This document shows, piece after piece, positions 45,174-56,890 of a stretch of 64,000 nt of DNA. Source of the DNA: Ulva prolifera (taxonomy: Eukaryota; Chlorophyta; Ulvophyceae; Ulvales; Ulvaceae); assembly GCA_023078555.1 (NCBI GenBank), contig CM041197.1, positions 1,956,501 through 2,020,500 of the forward strand, written 5' to 3'. Within the stretch, counting starts at the first letter, position 1. Each line of letters starts with the position of its first letter. The notes beneath the pieces were generated by a model. That model had not been told where the DNA came from, ran no database searches, and saw only the letters and a list, made by a program, of their open reading frames with translations. The translations under genes and the position numbers were made by a program.

Positions 45174-46521
45174 ATGTCGGTGTCAGACGAGGATGTGCGA
45201 TCGAAGTTGCGGGAGCTATTGCCGACTGTGGACTTGCAGACCACAACTGAGCGGAATCTGCGCGAGCAGCTGCAAGAGATCTTTGGGTGCAATCTGAAGG
45301 CAAGAAAGCAAATCTTCAAGGTGTGTGAGATTCACGTTTGCGTCTTCAGATCAGATGTCAGCTGTGTCAACGAACCAGGGCTGATACGCAAGTGTCATGC
45401 AATTGACAACGCGTGACAGCACCTGCCACCTCCGTCACAGGACCTCTCAATTTCTTGATGAAGTGTACACACCCTACAGCACCCCAACAGCAGGCAATGA
45501 TGTTCACAGCATCTAAGCCTGATTACAGGACGAGATCCAGCTTTTCTTGTCCACACAAGGATCTGACAGCGATGCCGATGCTGCTGAGGTCGAGGTACCG
45601 GTGGCACAGACCGCTCGAAAAAGGAAGACAGGTTTGAACGCCGGCTGTCTGCTGAGCCCAGAACTGCAGGAGTTCTTGGGTGTAGATCATGGCGCCCGCA
45701 TGTCTCGACCTGAGGTCGTGAAGGTGAGCATGAGGTTTTGGTGATGTTGCGTCCCAGACCAATGACATGATTTTCTTGCTTTTGCAAAACCATCTGATGC
45801 ACAAGTTGTGTAGTACGTCTATGTCGGCTGTATCACCGATATGGTATACTTGCGACAGGGTGTCAAGAATGCAGGCAATTTGGGCATACGTAAAGGCCAA
45901 CAATTTGCAAGATCCAAAAGATAAGCGGAAGTTTGTGAAGGACCCAAAGCTTGAACTGATTTTCAAGTTCCCAGTGAACATGTTCAGCTTGAACACTCGT
46001 GCGATTCACCTGCTGAATTTGCTTCGCTGATGTGGATACAATACTTCGTCCTTGCAAGACCACATGTGTAGCTTCTGTACAACCCACATGAACTGAATGT
46101 GGTAGTTGAGGGCGTGTCTGGTGCAGAGCTGTCACGCCATGTCAAGCCCTCAGGCGAGGTTCTGATGGCAGAGTCAGACGATGAGCAACCAAAAATCAAG
46201 AAGGCGAAAAAAGTACCAGCTGCCACAAAAGAAGTTTCAGGGGACGAATCTAAGCCAAAGAAAGCTTCTGGTTTTTCAAAGCCATTGAAGCTGAGTCCGG
46301 AGCTTAGCAAAGTCGTAGGAACTACGCAGGCGTCTCGTGGCGAATGTCAGAAGCTCCTCTGGAAATATATAAAACAACGTGAACTGCAATGCCCGAAGAA
46401 CAAAAGCACGATATTGGTTCACAAGGACGAGTTGCTGCACAAAGTACTGCAGGTGAAAGAGTGCAGCGGCTTTGGCATGAGCAAGTACTTGAAGGGTCAT
46501 TTTCTAGGTCCATCAGATTGA
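45174..46521 (+). CDS. DEK_C plus double SWIB/MDM2 domain protein
   Basis: Start MSVSDEDVRS at 45174. Exon 1 (45174-45320) is a DEK C-terminal domain: RSKLRELLPTVDL, TERNLREQLQEIFG, NLKARKQIFK. Exon 2 (45529-45723) has an acidic linker then the start of a SWIB domain (LSPELQEFLGVDHGARMSRP). Exon 3 (from 45874) continues it: AIWAYVKANNLQDPKDKRKF...FPVNMFSLN. Exon 4 (about 46097-46521) has a Lys/Glu linker and a second, complete SWIB (PLKLSPELSKVVG, KLLWKYIKQRELQCPKNKST, GMSKYLKGHFLGPSD, stop). Plants have the same layout (DEK_C, SWIB, SWIB), linked to chromatin remodelling and nuclear DNA binding. Introns follow GT-AG and keep phase. Confidence 0.88.
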
Positions 46522-48180
46522 TGATGTAGCTTTTGGGGCAGGCGTCCAAAAGAGCCATGTTCTTCTTCCCACGCTTAATCATGACACCACTGTATTTCCC
46601 ACTTTCTTCAGGCCTCGCACAACACCTCTCCCGGGTCTTGATCAAGCGTTGTGGCAAGGGTGCTGAAACGGCTGGGTGCTGAAATGGCTGGCACCACAGC
46701 GTCAACAGAGGTGTCGGTGCCGTCTCGCCTGCAGAAGTGCCTGGAAAGTAGTAATTCAGGTTGTTCAATTCGTAGGATGTACACAGCGCACATCCATGCT
46801 CCAAGTAGAGATAACGCCGAAGCGCTGCCTGTGTGTGCAACGTGCTGACTGGGTACCAAGATCCGCTGCGTGGAGGATGTGTGGACGGACATTCCCAAAT
46901 TCACTCAGATAGACATGGGCCGACGCTTGCAAGAATGTAGGCGGGCGTCCCACCTAGGCGATGTATGGAGCCAAACACAATGGGTCAGAAGGTGTCAAGA
47001 ATGTGGCAGGAAGCGGGTGCAGTCCAGGCAGCGGAGGTCGTGTTCAGCAACCATAGTGCATTAGCGATCGGGGCATGGGTCTGGGGCTTGGTCGCATGGG
47101 ATGCTAGCTGCTTAGAGATGTAGCCTGTGGGGCTGACATGGTTGGCATCTAGGGCCAGCTGAGATGTATGGCCGCAGCAGGGCCCCCGAGGGCAGCTGCA
47201 ACAAGGGCTACTTTCGCCACAGTCGTTGTAGTATGTCCTGTGAGGCAGTAGACCAGCATGATCCACGGCCAGGCATGCGCAGGCAAGCACAGCGCTGTGC
47301 AGAGTGTGATCTATAGAGGCTGACGGGGTGCATGGGTTGTGAGCAGAACAGGGCTGGCTCAGACACCTCGAGTCGTAATGCCTGGGCTATGCTGTAGTGG
47401 CTGCTGTGGGCAGTGACGCCTACGCTGTGCCATGCGGTTCAGCGTCATGGCAATGTGTAGGCTGTTGGAGTTGGCGCCTACACTGATCAATGACTGCTGC
47501 TCATGTGATGGCGCAAGCAACGCCATGATGAGCACAGCCTAGCTAACTGTTATGAATTTGCTCAGGATACGGTAGACATAGCAGATGTACCACAGTGTTA
47601 CTGCTCAGTATGTCTTATTCTCGAGTCGTGGTCAGAAGGTGATCGCCAGCTGCAGCTACACATTCATGCTTGGGTGTCACATAAACTCGTCTCTAAGCGT
47701 ACACTCTTTCGATTGACGTGCACCGTATCAGATGAGGCTGGGATTACAGCTGGCATGCCACACATGCCATGCTGTTGAGGCAGCCTTGCTGATATAGCCG
47801 TGAGTCCAAGGGTGGTGTAGCATGAACATATGTGTCAGGTTTATCACAGATGTATGTGTGCAACTGCAGCACATTCACGTCATCACGGCTTGCTGTCTAT
47901 GTGACCTGTGATGTATTGGACATGTCAGCACACTCACCACAAAATATACGGCCAGGTCGATGCCGCAGTTCATCTTCTCCACTGCACTCACACACAAGGT
48001 GGCTGTGAAATAATCCCATTCCCAGATTTTTGCCACTGTCTGCCCTGCACCAACTCCTGCTTCCCACTGTGCCGCAACCACGTCACGGCATGGAATTTTC
48101 AGGGGTCCTCAGGTAGGCCAGCCCCTCGAGTAGCCCAGCATGAGCCACTGCCCAGGCTGCGGTAATTCTGACGGTACATG
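46522..48180. other. Stretch of 1.6 kb without a supported gene
   Basis: Open frames on the minus strand at 46985-47290 and 46608-46904 have no recognisable domain. A plus-strand stretch near 46988-47120 could be coding but is short. Nothing firm. Confidence 0.3.
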
Positions 48181-49339
48181 TCTTGCCCATCGAATGCCAC
48201 AGTGAACAACCTGTCATTCCTGCCGCGCCTGACGGTCCATGAAGTCATATGCATGGCACTGCAGCCGTCAGACAGGGTGCTCGCAGCTGTGGCCACGGTG
48301 AGCCACCTCGCTTGCCTTCACGACAATGAGTACTTCAGGTTGTGTTTCGTGGGCCCCAGGGTTCCGTGTAATGCGAGTTGGTCATGCAGGTGTGGCTACA
48401 CACAATCTTTGGCGGCACCAGGGAAGTAATCACTGCCGTTTTGCTTGATGTGCAACAGGTTGCTACGGAAAACGCTGCCTGCAACGGCTGGAAAATAAGG
48501 GCCTCACGTGTTGCCTTGGTGATCCAGCAGCACCGCCAAATGGCATCGCGTCGTGTGGGGGGCTGGGACGTCCTGCCATGAAGTACCATACTCACTGATG
48601 GTGCAGTGCGGCGTGGCGTAGTATGTGATCAATTGGCACATGTATCAAGGCCAACTATCTATCCCAAGGGAGGACCACCCTGAAGATTCTCTGGAAGTGA
48701 TGGACCAACTCAGACATACAGCTCCTGTCCTATGCAGCTCGCAGGGTTGTCGTGGTACAGAGGTCCGCGCCCATTGCCTTCAACTCTCAGCCGGATCCTT
48801 CTCGCACGCAGCCATCAGTGCCTGCTGACAATTCTACAGACGCAGCACCGCAGAAGCAGCTAGGCCTGCAGGAGGACCGCTGAAGTGCTGTGCTGCGGAC
48901 GTGTGCGATTAAGGCCTGTGCTTGTATGCAGAAGCTGTTATGCTGGGGTTATGTCGTATCAGATCGCCATGTCCCACTTGCCCGTCGATCAACTGAGCGT
49001 ATGCCGCTGCAGTGGCTCTCACATCCACCAGAGATCTACCTTCAAAGGTACAAGGCCCACAACACTTGGAGGGGCAGATATGTGTACACCCAGTATGCAC
49101 GGGAGTTCAGGCAGTGGAGATGGTCCACTGGCCTCTTTCCTGCAAGCCTTCTGTTGGACTGGAACCTCCACCAGATGCGGCCCAGGGTGCTACACAACTC
49201 CATGCCGTGCCACATGGTACGCAGCGCTTCGCCACAGTTTTGTGGTGATAGTCTGGGCGACGGGCTATGGGCAGCATCTGCTTCTTACGGGCTGATACGG
49301 ATCGAGCCGGAGTGGCACTGTGCAGGGAGCGGACCCTGA
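48181..49339 (+). CDS. F-box-like protein, uncharacterised
   Basis: The stretch starting MSCPSNATVNNL (48178-48180 ATG) codes an F-box-like pattern: LSFLPRLTVHEVICMALQPSDRVLAAVATVSHLACLHDNEYFRLCF. Later plus-strand segments, including 48890-49339 (EIYLQRYKAHNTWRGRYVYT, WRWSTGLFPASLLLDW), may belong to the same gene. The W-R-G-R-Y element after an F-box is common in F-box proteins that lack known repeats, but I cannot name a subfamily. Exon joins between 48350 and 48890 are unresolved. Real gene likely; extent uncertain. Confidence 0.4.
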
Positions 49340-50089
49340 GGCCCTCCGGCAGGCATACAAGAGGCACCGGCTCGTCAGCAAGCATCACAATTTCAGTCAC
49401 TCTGAGCTGATATACTTCGTGTGGCCTGTCTCGACTTGTGCGCTGTGAGTCGGTGAAGCCTTGCAGAGGGCTACGCCAATGCGTGGTCTGCCGCCTGCGG
49501 TTACTATTTCGGTCATGACTAAATCATGATGTTCATTTCGTCTGAGCATTCTCATCATGTGCCGCATGCACCAGCGACTTTAACATGATCATCGTCGGCT
49601 TTCTCCGGACATTTGACCTCAGATCCTGAGACATGCAACGCAATCTCATTTTTAGACCATAAAGCCTCTTTAAGCTTCAGCATCGGTATGAGACCGCCTG
49701 CTGAAATATACGTTTGCGGACATGAATAGGCCATGCACCTGGTGAGGCCTCGCGGCGGGTAGCAGATCCATGTGCCTGTGCACATCTGATACAGCTACGG
49801 TGGAGTACTTCGACGCCGTGGAATGTTCGGAGCGCTCTGTATGGAACGCTGTGTAAAACGTCTATTTCGCAACACCTGTGTACGATGTACGCCACAACCT
49901 GATGTACAAGAACTGCCAGCACTTGAGGTTGGCTAGTGTGGCGAGCTGGGTTTAGTTGATTAAAGTTTCATTTCAAATCATCGATTGAAAATATTTTTCA
50001 TCTGATCACATTGACGAGCAGGTCGTGTTCATGGCAAGGTCTTGTCAAATACCATAGCGCACCAGTCTAGGCTGCATCATTGATACAGG
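49340..50089. other. Intergenic stretch upstream of NAD kinase
   Basis: No gene seen. The part near 49940-50010 is AT-rich and could be promoter sequence for the NAD kinase gene. Confidence 0.35.
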
Positions 50090-52194
50090 ATGAGGAGGTT
50101 TTGCTGCAACGGCCCTGTCGCTAGCGTGTTTGCGCGGTCTCATCCAAGCCCCAATGCCAAGGGTTTGTGCATGGTAGACGATGGAACTGGACTGCGAAGC
50201 GCAACGATGTATAGCTGCAGACGGCGTGTGCGTCGACTGTGTTCAGCTGGCGAGCCACGCTCTTCCAGGGACGCACGTTCGCCCTTGGCAAATCAGAAGC
50301 ACACTTCTATGAACGGAAGTGGAGTCTCCAAAGTGAAGAACCCAGACCCTGTTATCACAAGCCGTGATCATGGGGGTGGCGACAACAGGTGCTTGTCTTC
50401 TTGCGCATCGCGCAACTGCGCTTCGCGCCATACTGCTCCTGTCACGTTGAGCTGCACCAATGTACATGCCTACCGAAGTAGGCGTCTGGGCTCTGTCTTG
50501 ATATGTGACCACGGGAGAAGCTATGCGCTGGAATGGTTTTGCCGATTTCCACCCACGTTGAGAAGCATCGACAACGCGCAACGATCAATGCGCTGCGTGA
50601 GTAGCCCCGCTGTTCTGTTTGACTTGTAATCTGTGTGGGCACCGCTCGCGCTGCCATAATACCCAACAGTCGGGCAGCCCGGTCGCGTGCGCAGTGAACA
50701 GATTCAACAGACGCATGACTGCATAGGTGCCTCGTAGCCTTGTTCATGAAAGTTTTTTTTTCGAGTACGCAACTCATGACTGCTACTGTATAGGTTTGGT
50801 TGGCCGGCCAGGTCAGATATGTACATTTTACGAACAGATGGAAATGCGTGTGCCAGGACTCTCGTGAAAGGTATGTGTACTCTGATCAACACGTGGAGCA
50901 CTGAAATCCTGATGGTTTGCCACCTCAACAATTTTTAAGTAGGCTGCTGTTGCTATCAGACCCAACTTGACGTTGTAGGCACTGGTCGGCTTCAGCTGGC
51001 GTATCCAAGCTCTCATCAGTACATTCTTGTGTGGAAGCAGCGCCCACAGACGTGCGTCTCGGCATGGAAACATGCAACTTTTGTAGTCCATGTGAGCAAG
51101 CTATATCTCACCGTCGCAATTGGTCATGTATGCAGAGTTATGCTGGTCAAAAAGCTTGGCGACGAGCTTCTCGACGAATTGAGTTGCGCAGCAAAGTATC
51201 TTCTTCTGGTTGAGAAGATGAATGTAGTTGTAGAGCCAGATGTACACCGTCGCTTGGCAGAACGCGGCGGAATGCCTCAAGTTTACACGTACACGCCTGA
51301 TCAACGGCGTCGGTTGGGGGAATTTATAGACTTTGTCGTTTGCTTGGGGGGGGATGGTGTCATGCTGCACACCGCAATGCTGTTCGGTCAGAATGTTCCA
51401 CCGATCATGGCTTTCCATTTGGGGAGCCTAGGATTTCTGTCTCAGCACAAGTATGGGAACATGTGTGAAGACCTTCGTACAATGATCAGTGGTTCAATTG
51501 AGCCAGAGGCGTGTCAATTACCAGACTGTGAGTCTGGTAAAGGTGTTCATGTCACCTTGCGGATGCGCCTCATATGTGAAGTTCTGAGACATGGCAAGTC
51601 ATTCATCGACGAACAGTACGAGGTACAGCTGCTTCACCTGGCGCAAGCTGCATTCACTCTGAACACAACTAAATGTATGGGCCTGATCTACAAGAGCTCA
51701 ACTAGTATGTTCAGGTGATGAATGAAGTCGTTGTGGACAGAGGATCCTCTTCGTACCTCACAGATGTCAATGTGTATGAATCAGGGAATTTCATGACTCG
51801 GGTGCAAGCAGATGGGCTGATGATCGCAACACCAACGGGCAGCACAGCATATTCAGCTGCAGCTGGAGGTTCAATGGTACATCCAAATGTGCCATCTATT
51901 CTCTTTACCCCTATTTGTCCGCATTCTCTCAACTTTAGACCAATAATTCTTCCAGATTACTGTGAGTTGGAGTTGCATATAGGCAGTGAGGCTCGATCAG
52001 GGGCCTGGGTTTCTTTTGATGGAAAGCACAGACAGGAGCTGCAGCGTGGAGACAGATTACGAGTTCGGATGTCACCAAACCCGGTAGCCACTATCAACCG
52101 AATAGATCAGACGCAAGACTGGATGGAATCTTTGGATCGCTGCTTTGGTTGGTCCAACAGAGTGGCACAGAAAGCTCTTTTTGATCAATGTTGA
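50090..52194 (+). CDS. NADK: NAD kinase
   Basis: The catalytic part runs from an exon starting at about 51133 to 51622 and a second from 51715 to 52194, joined in frame by a GTACAG...CAG intron. It begins VMLVKKLGDELLDE and holds the NAD kinase signatures: CLGGDGVMLHTA (GGDG, ATP-binding), NEVVVDRGSSSYL, DGLMIATPTGSTAYSAAAGG (nucleotide binding) and the beta-sandwich end with NFRPIILP and WVSFDGK. It ends QKALFDQC. The enzyme phosphorylates NAD to NADP. The long open stretch at 50090-50598, closing at a GTGAGT donor, may be the 5' exon with a targeting or regulatory sequence (NGSGVSKVKNPDPVITSRDHG), but its phase does not fit the 51133 exon directly, so another small exon is needed. The start is uncertain. 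Its stop codon is about 70 bases from the centrin stop on the other strand. Confidence 0.9.
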
Positions 52195-52264
52195 TATTTC
52201 GAGAAGCTGGGGCTGTCATCGCCCATGATTGTACATTTCGTTGCATAGATTGAGCTGATGCCTG

Positions 52265-53008
52265 TCACTTTGTGTCACCGTCTGAGTCGTCTTGTTCTCC
52301 ATGTGAGTTGTATGCACGCAAAATTGCTCTGAACTCCTTCTGCATAGCAAAAACCCAAGTGTTCCCGTCATCAATGTTTACAGGGCCCCATGTCCATTCG
52401 TGTGAGGCTTGCCTTATCTATCACTCCGTCGTGGTTTGTGTCAAACATGTGGATCATCTCCTGAAGTTCTTCGTCATCTATCTCATGTCCAACATCTTTA
52501 GTCACACGCTTCAATCCTGCAATGAGAATGCATGAAAGTTTATGCTGCTCCTGAAATTTGTGTCAGCGTTTAGGTCTGGGTTGAACCTTTCAGCGTGATG
52601 CAGTCCCGATTTTCAACGTCGAACACCTTGAACGCCTTATCCACAAGCTCTTCAAATGTCCTGCCGAGGTACTGCGCTTTCATCAACTTTTCGAAGTCCT
52701 TGTATGATATGGATTCTGACTGGTCTAAATCAGCATGCCGCAGTAACATCAAGACATCCTGCTTCTTGCATGGAAATCCGAGCGCTCGAAGGCATGTCTG
52801 CGTTTCACGCGCACTCAGCTCATCCAGGAACCCCCAATTTGAACGATGCTTTTGATTGACTCACTTTCAGCTCACGGTAATAAATGCAGCCTGACCGATC
52901 GGAGTCAAACAGATCAAATGCTTGTCGCATTTCAGATCTTTCAGCATCTGTCAGGTCTCTTGTTGGTTTGTGCCTTGTGGCTCGGGCTGACAAAGCTCTA
53001 TGAAACAT
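52265..53008 (-). CDS. Centrin-like EF-hand protein
   Basis: Start MFHRALSARATRHKP at 53008. EF-hand 1: DLFDSDRSGCIYYREL. The next exon (about 52820-52590) has TCLRALGFPCKKQDV, degenerate EF-hand 2 (ADLDQSESISYKDFEKLM) and EF-hand 3 (AFKVFDVENRDCITLKG). The following exon (about 52520-52413) has LKRVTKDVGHEIDDEELQEMI and EF-hand 4, whose loop DTNHDGVIDKKEF is completed by the last exon (52339-52265). The spacing and the phrases ALGF and DEELQEMI are centrin-like rather than calmodulin-like. Centrins sit at basal bodies and contractile fibres. Loops 1 and 4 keep calcium-binding positions; loop 3 lacks the usual Gly at position 6. The tail is long and acidic, unlike the short Phe-ending tail of basal-body centrins, so it may be a divergent centrin. 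Confidence 0.82.
52340..52412 (-). other. GC-AG intron in the centrin gene
   Basis: The 73-base intron has donor AAG/GCAAGC and acceptor TATGCAG/AAGG on the minus strand. Using it gives an unbroken EF-hand 4 loop with Asp, Asn, Asp, Gly and Glu in the right places. No GT donor nearby gives this result. Confidence 0.75.
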
Positions 53009-53646
53009 GGTTGCACAGACTTCGATTTTCAGCTACAAACAAGGGAGAAATTCTACAGAAGCCTCGGTTGATAGCACTATTTGGTCACGCCGCAGGCACC
53101 TTGGCAGCTTCTCTGCGGCGATTCTAGATCTTGCTTGCACGCATCGTTTTGCATGGCACTCCTGCGGATGCTGCAGGTGCAGCTGGGCCAGCCGACATAT
53201 ATGGTCACCTGAAACGGTATGCCCTGTTTCCTCCCGAAGCTGCGCTACCGCGTATGCCGTTGAGAATGCACCGTCGATCATGCATGTCCATGACGGGGGA
53301 AAGGACGCAGGCGAGAACTAACAAGCCTGTGTTGTGCCTTTGTGGCTTCATGGCCCCGCTCGCTTCCACACATATGCCTGCACATGCTCCCTACAGCACA
53401 AGACAGCAACGAGCGCATCGTTTCAACTTCCCTGGCAACACACTGTTTCATCTTTGCTTGCTGCTGCAGCAGGCTTTCGGCTTGCTGACACCCCCTCGCG
53501 TCTGTCGTTTTCATTTCCTAAGCTGCAGCAAACCCTCCAAGCGCCTTGCCCCCCTCCCTCCGAGCGCCTTGCCTTTGCTGTGAACCGATCAACCAATGCC
53601 CACCTCTTACATTTGCTGCCAGCTGCCAGCGGGATAGATCGCGACA

Positions 53647-54035
53647 ATGGACGCGCATATCGATCACTCAGCAATGGATCCATTATCTGAGGGTGCGAAA
53701 ATCACCATCATACCGTATATGATAGTATTTGATACATGCATCCGCCTCCAACATATAGATTGTCTTCCGTCTGGCGATACTTGCGTCCAACGGCAGCCTA
53801 TGGTGAGGATGGTGCTGCTGATTGTGAGCCTCGCTGCGCAGGTGTTCGAAGGAAACGTATGGTTTCCCAGGAGTTGATGGCAAGGGGTAATGATGACGAC
53901 GATTTTGAAGATATTCCAATTGAACGTCAACGGTCCAGAAACGAACCAGGAGTCCCTGGGGAGGGCAATGATGAGGGAATGGAAGATGGTGAGGACGACG
54001 ACGAAAACAAGGATGATCTGGAAGACGATGATGAC

Positions 54036-54069
<34 letters not shown>

Positions 54070-56446
54070 CACTCAAAGGAATGGGGCTGAGTAGAGAAGA
54101 ACGGTGTGCTTGTACACCTGAATTCCAGCCAAGCTCCACGCCAGCAACCTATTCCTTATGAGATGAGCCTCCCCTTACAGGAAGCGTCTCATGAAGATGC
54201 CAGAGCTAGAACGAGAATTGGAGCTCACTCGGCGAACAGCCGCGGACGAGGACGCAGTGTTCATGAAGCAGCTGGCAAGGTCGGGCAGATCTCAGAAAGA
54301 TGTGTCCCAGCCAGAGGCGCGCAGCCCCACAACATTGTTCAAGCCTACCTCATGATATTGAACCGTACGATATACCAAACGTGCAGGATCGGGATATTCG
54401 GCGGTCTGAACGCAAACAAGCATCTGCTCAGCGTCCCAATTCAAAGCTGGAATCCTTGAAGGAGATGAAAGCAAGCAGGGCCAGGCAGGAGCAGAAACAG
54501 GTGGAAGATGACCATGACCTTTCAATGAGAGACTCTTCTGACGAAGGTGAAATTGACAGACAGCATACGGATCACAAATCGCAGGTTCATGCCGCTGCTC
54601 AACAAGAGGATGAGGAGATGATTGGCCAAGTGAAAGAACGCGGCGCTTCAAACGAACCAAATGACGAAGAACTAGATGAGGAAGATGAAGGGGTTGAAAG
54701 CGAAGCTGGGCAAGATGAGGTTATCAGCATGCAGGTAAATGTTCAGGAGTCCTCTGTACTGCTTGAGACCTCGTAAAAGTCTCCATGTTGCTCAGTTGAG
54801 TCCAGCATGAATTGTATCGCCACCATGGCGAGTTACATTGCATATGTTTGCAGGTCAAGAGAGATAATTTAGAGGACTGGATCAAGCATCCGCATCTGCA
54901 GCAGACTTTGAAAGGCGCCGTTGTGCGGGTAGCGGGTGGCAGCAGTGGCAGAAGCATGTGGATTATCGATGATGTTGTGGACGGTGATAGCTATCAGTGC
55001 GTCACAGCCAATGTTGTGTTTGTGTTGTGTTTTGCAGCACATTTCGCTGTGCCTACGGTGTCAGTGCAGCATGGCCATGTCAGCATTGAGCAAAGCCCGT
55101 GCTTTTCTAGCCATAGCCAATGCTGGACCTGTACAAGTTTCAGCGGTGCACAAGTGTGCTGCTTTTGTAGGTTTGGTTCCACACAGCGCCTCTTCAGTGA
55201 CAAGCACCTGCGCATACAAAGCCCGGCTGGCGATCGAATAGAAACTGTTCCATTTTCAGTTGTCTCCAACTGTAAAATGTCAATGGACGAGTACCATGTG
55301 TTCCATGGGGATCGTGCAAAAGCAAAAGTCCCGCAGATCACAAAACATGAGGTGCGCTCCACGACTAATGCCCACCACTGTGGTATCTGATCAGCACCTG
55401 ACCCCAACGTCAACATGGGTATCTGTTATGCGCAACAAGCGTTTGCACTCGTCGATGTTAAATGCTGTGCTTCAGGAGTCTGTGCTGTTCATACCGCTCC
55501 AGTCTTCGATCTCCACCATATTTTTGGCCCGGCATGCAGGCTGCTGCAGTCCAGATGCAGCTACGAGGTGCGCGTGATTACACGCTTTCATCGGAGGACA
55601 TTCAACGCCTCGTCAAAGATAGAAAAGCCAAAGGGCTGGTGAAGAAGCCCCTGAGCGTGCAGCGTGCTGAGCTCATTTTAGAGCGTCAGGCTGCTGAGGA
55701 AAGAAGAGATGAAGAGGCATTGCAGCGGTGCTTTTTCCTGTGTCCAAATGCATGTTGCTGTCTGGCTGACATCGTTCTTTGAATAGATTACCATCGATAT
55801 GAATCACTTCATCGTTCTGGCTAAGCTCATGTATCTGTTGGTTGCAGTGTTTCTGACAGACTGGACGAGGTGCTACATAAAATCAAGATTAAGCAACAAG
55901 AGCAAGGAGAGGATGATAGATTTGACATGCAATTGGCTGAGCTTGACAAAAAGGCTGCTATCGCTAATCGCGCACGCGGATCCAGCAAGGGTGACAGAGG
56001 CCAAGGCGGTGCTACGAAAGAGGATCCTTACAGTCGGAAACGGACGGTGGAAAAGCTATATTGGAGTACAGGTCAGAAAAGTGCTGTGAGTTCGATAGCG
56101 CAGGAAGAGGCTAAGGTGGAAGAGGCTCAGGTAAGAGTGCCAGATATTTTCTTTTGTGATGTTGCGTACATGCCTTGTTGTTTTACACTGTCTGGCCAAG
56201 CACTGTGTTGATTCTATGTGTATTTCACAGGAAGAGGACCTGAGCCGGCTGGATCAGCTGCTGTCTTGGCACTTGCCTTCGCCTGCCGTGCCATTGATGC
56301 AGACTGCATTCTTTGCAAGGCGCGTGGTCGGCAAGATCGGACGGTACTCCCCCATAGAGAACACACATGGTAAGACGGTGGTTTCTCTGGACACATACGT
56401 AGATATGGTCCATAAGACCAACTTTTCAGAAATGGGACTCGATTAA
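53647..56446 (+). CDS. RTF1: RTF1, Paf1 complex subunit with Plus3 domain
   Basis: Start MDAHIDHSAMDPLSEG at 53647. Exon pieces: 53647-53690, about 53840-54104 (SVRRKRMVSQE, acidic stretch with a poly-Asp run), about 54181-54350 (RLMKMPELERELELTRRTAA), about 54355-54734 (RRSERKQASAQRPNSKL, ESLKEMKASRARQEQ), 54856 to about 54995 (Plus3 start, VKRDNLEDWIKHPHLQQTLKGAVVR), about 55170-55350 (Plus3 end), 55540-55730, 55860-56130 and 56231-56446 (end KTNFSEMGLD). These follow RTF1/VIP5: acidic N terminus, histone-modification region, Plus3 domain and the coiled-coil end with DPYSRK. RTF1 binds SPT5 and promotes H2B ubiquitination during elongation. Exon borders are approximate. Confidence 0.88.
54022..54069 (+). 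repeat. GAT/GAC-rich tract coding poly-Asp in RTF1
   Basis: About fifteen GAT or GAC codons lie in frame in the acidic N-terminal part of RTF1. It is shorter and less pure than the (GAT)32 tract at 17418. Confidence 0.9.
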
Positions 56447-56890
56447 TGTACGCTTTTTGTTGCAGCGCTGTAGGCAACAGTGTGCTGGTTTGAGATGATT
56501 CATGCCGTCCGTCTCGATTATGCCTGATACTTGGTCCTGATGTATGTTCGGGATGCGGATGAAGCTGGTGAAGCCGTTTCATACATGTTCACCAACACGG
56601 CTGTTGGTGATGTCTTCAGACATGAGCTGGCATGCGTGGTGAGACAAGAGCATGTCAACATTGCACACATTGCTCCTCGTGCTTCCGAGTGATGGTATGA
56701 TGTCACAGTCGATATCCACTGTGCCCTTGATTGGCGAAGTTCTGACACCAAAGGCCTGACAGTCTACATACACTTCGAAGATGCAGCAACAACAAACTCA
56801 GTATTGATGTCATCGTTGTAAGTATGTTTATCAATGACATAACGATGTTCACAATGGCTCACCATGCTCACTTTCCCACAAGTTGGGCCA

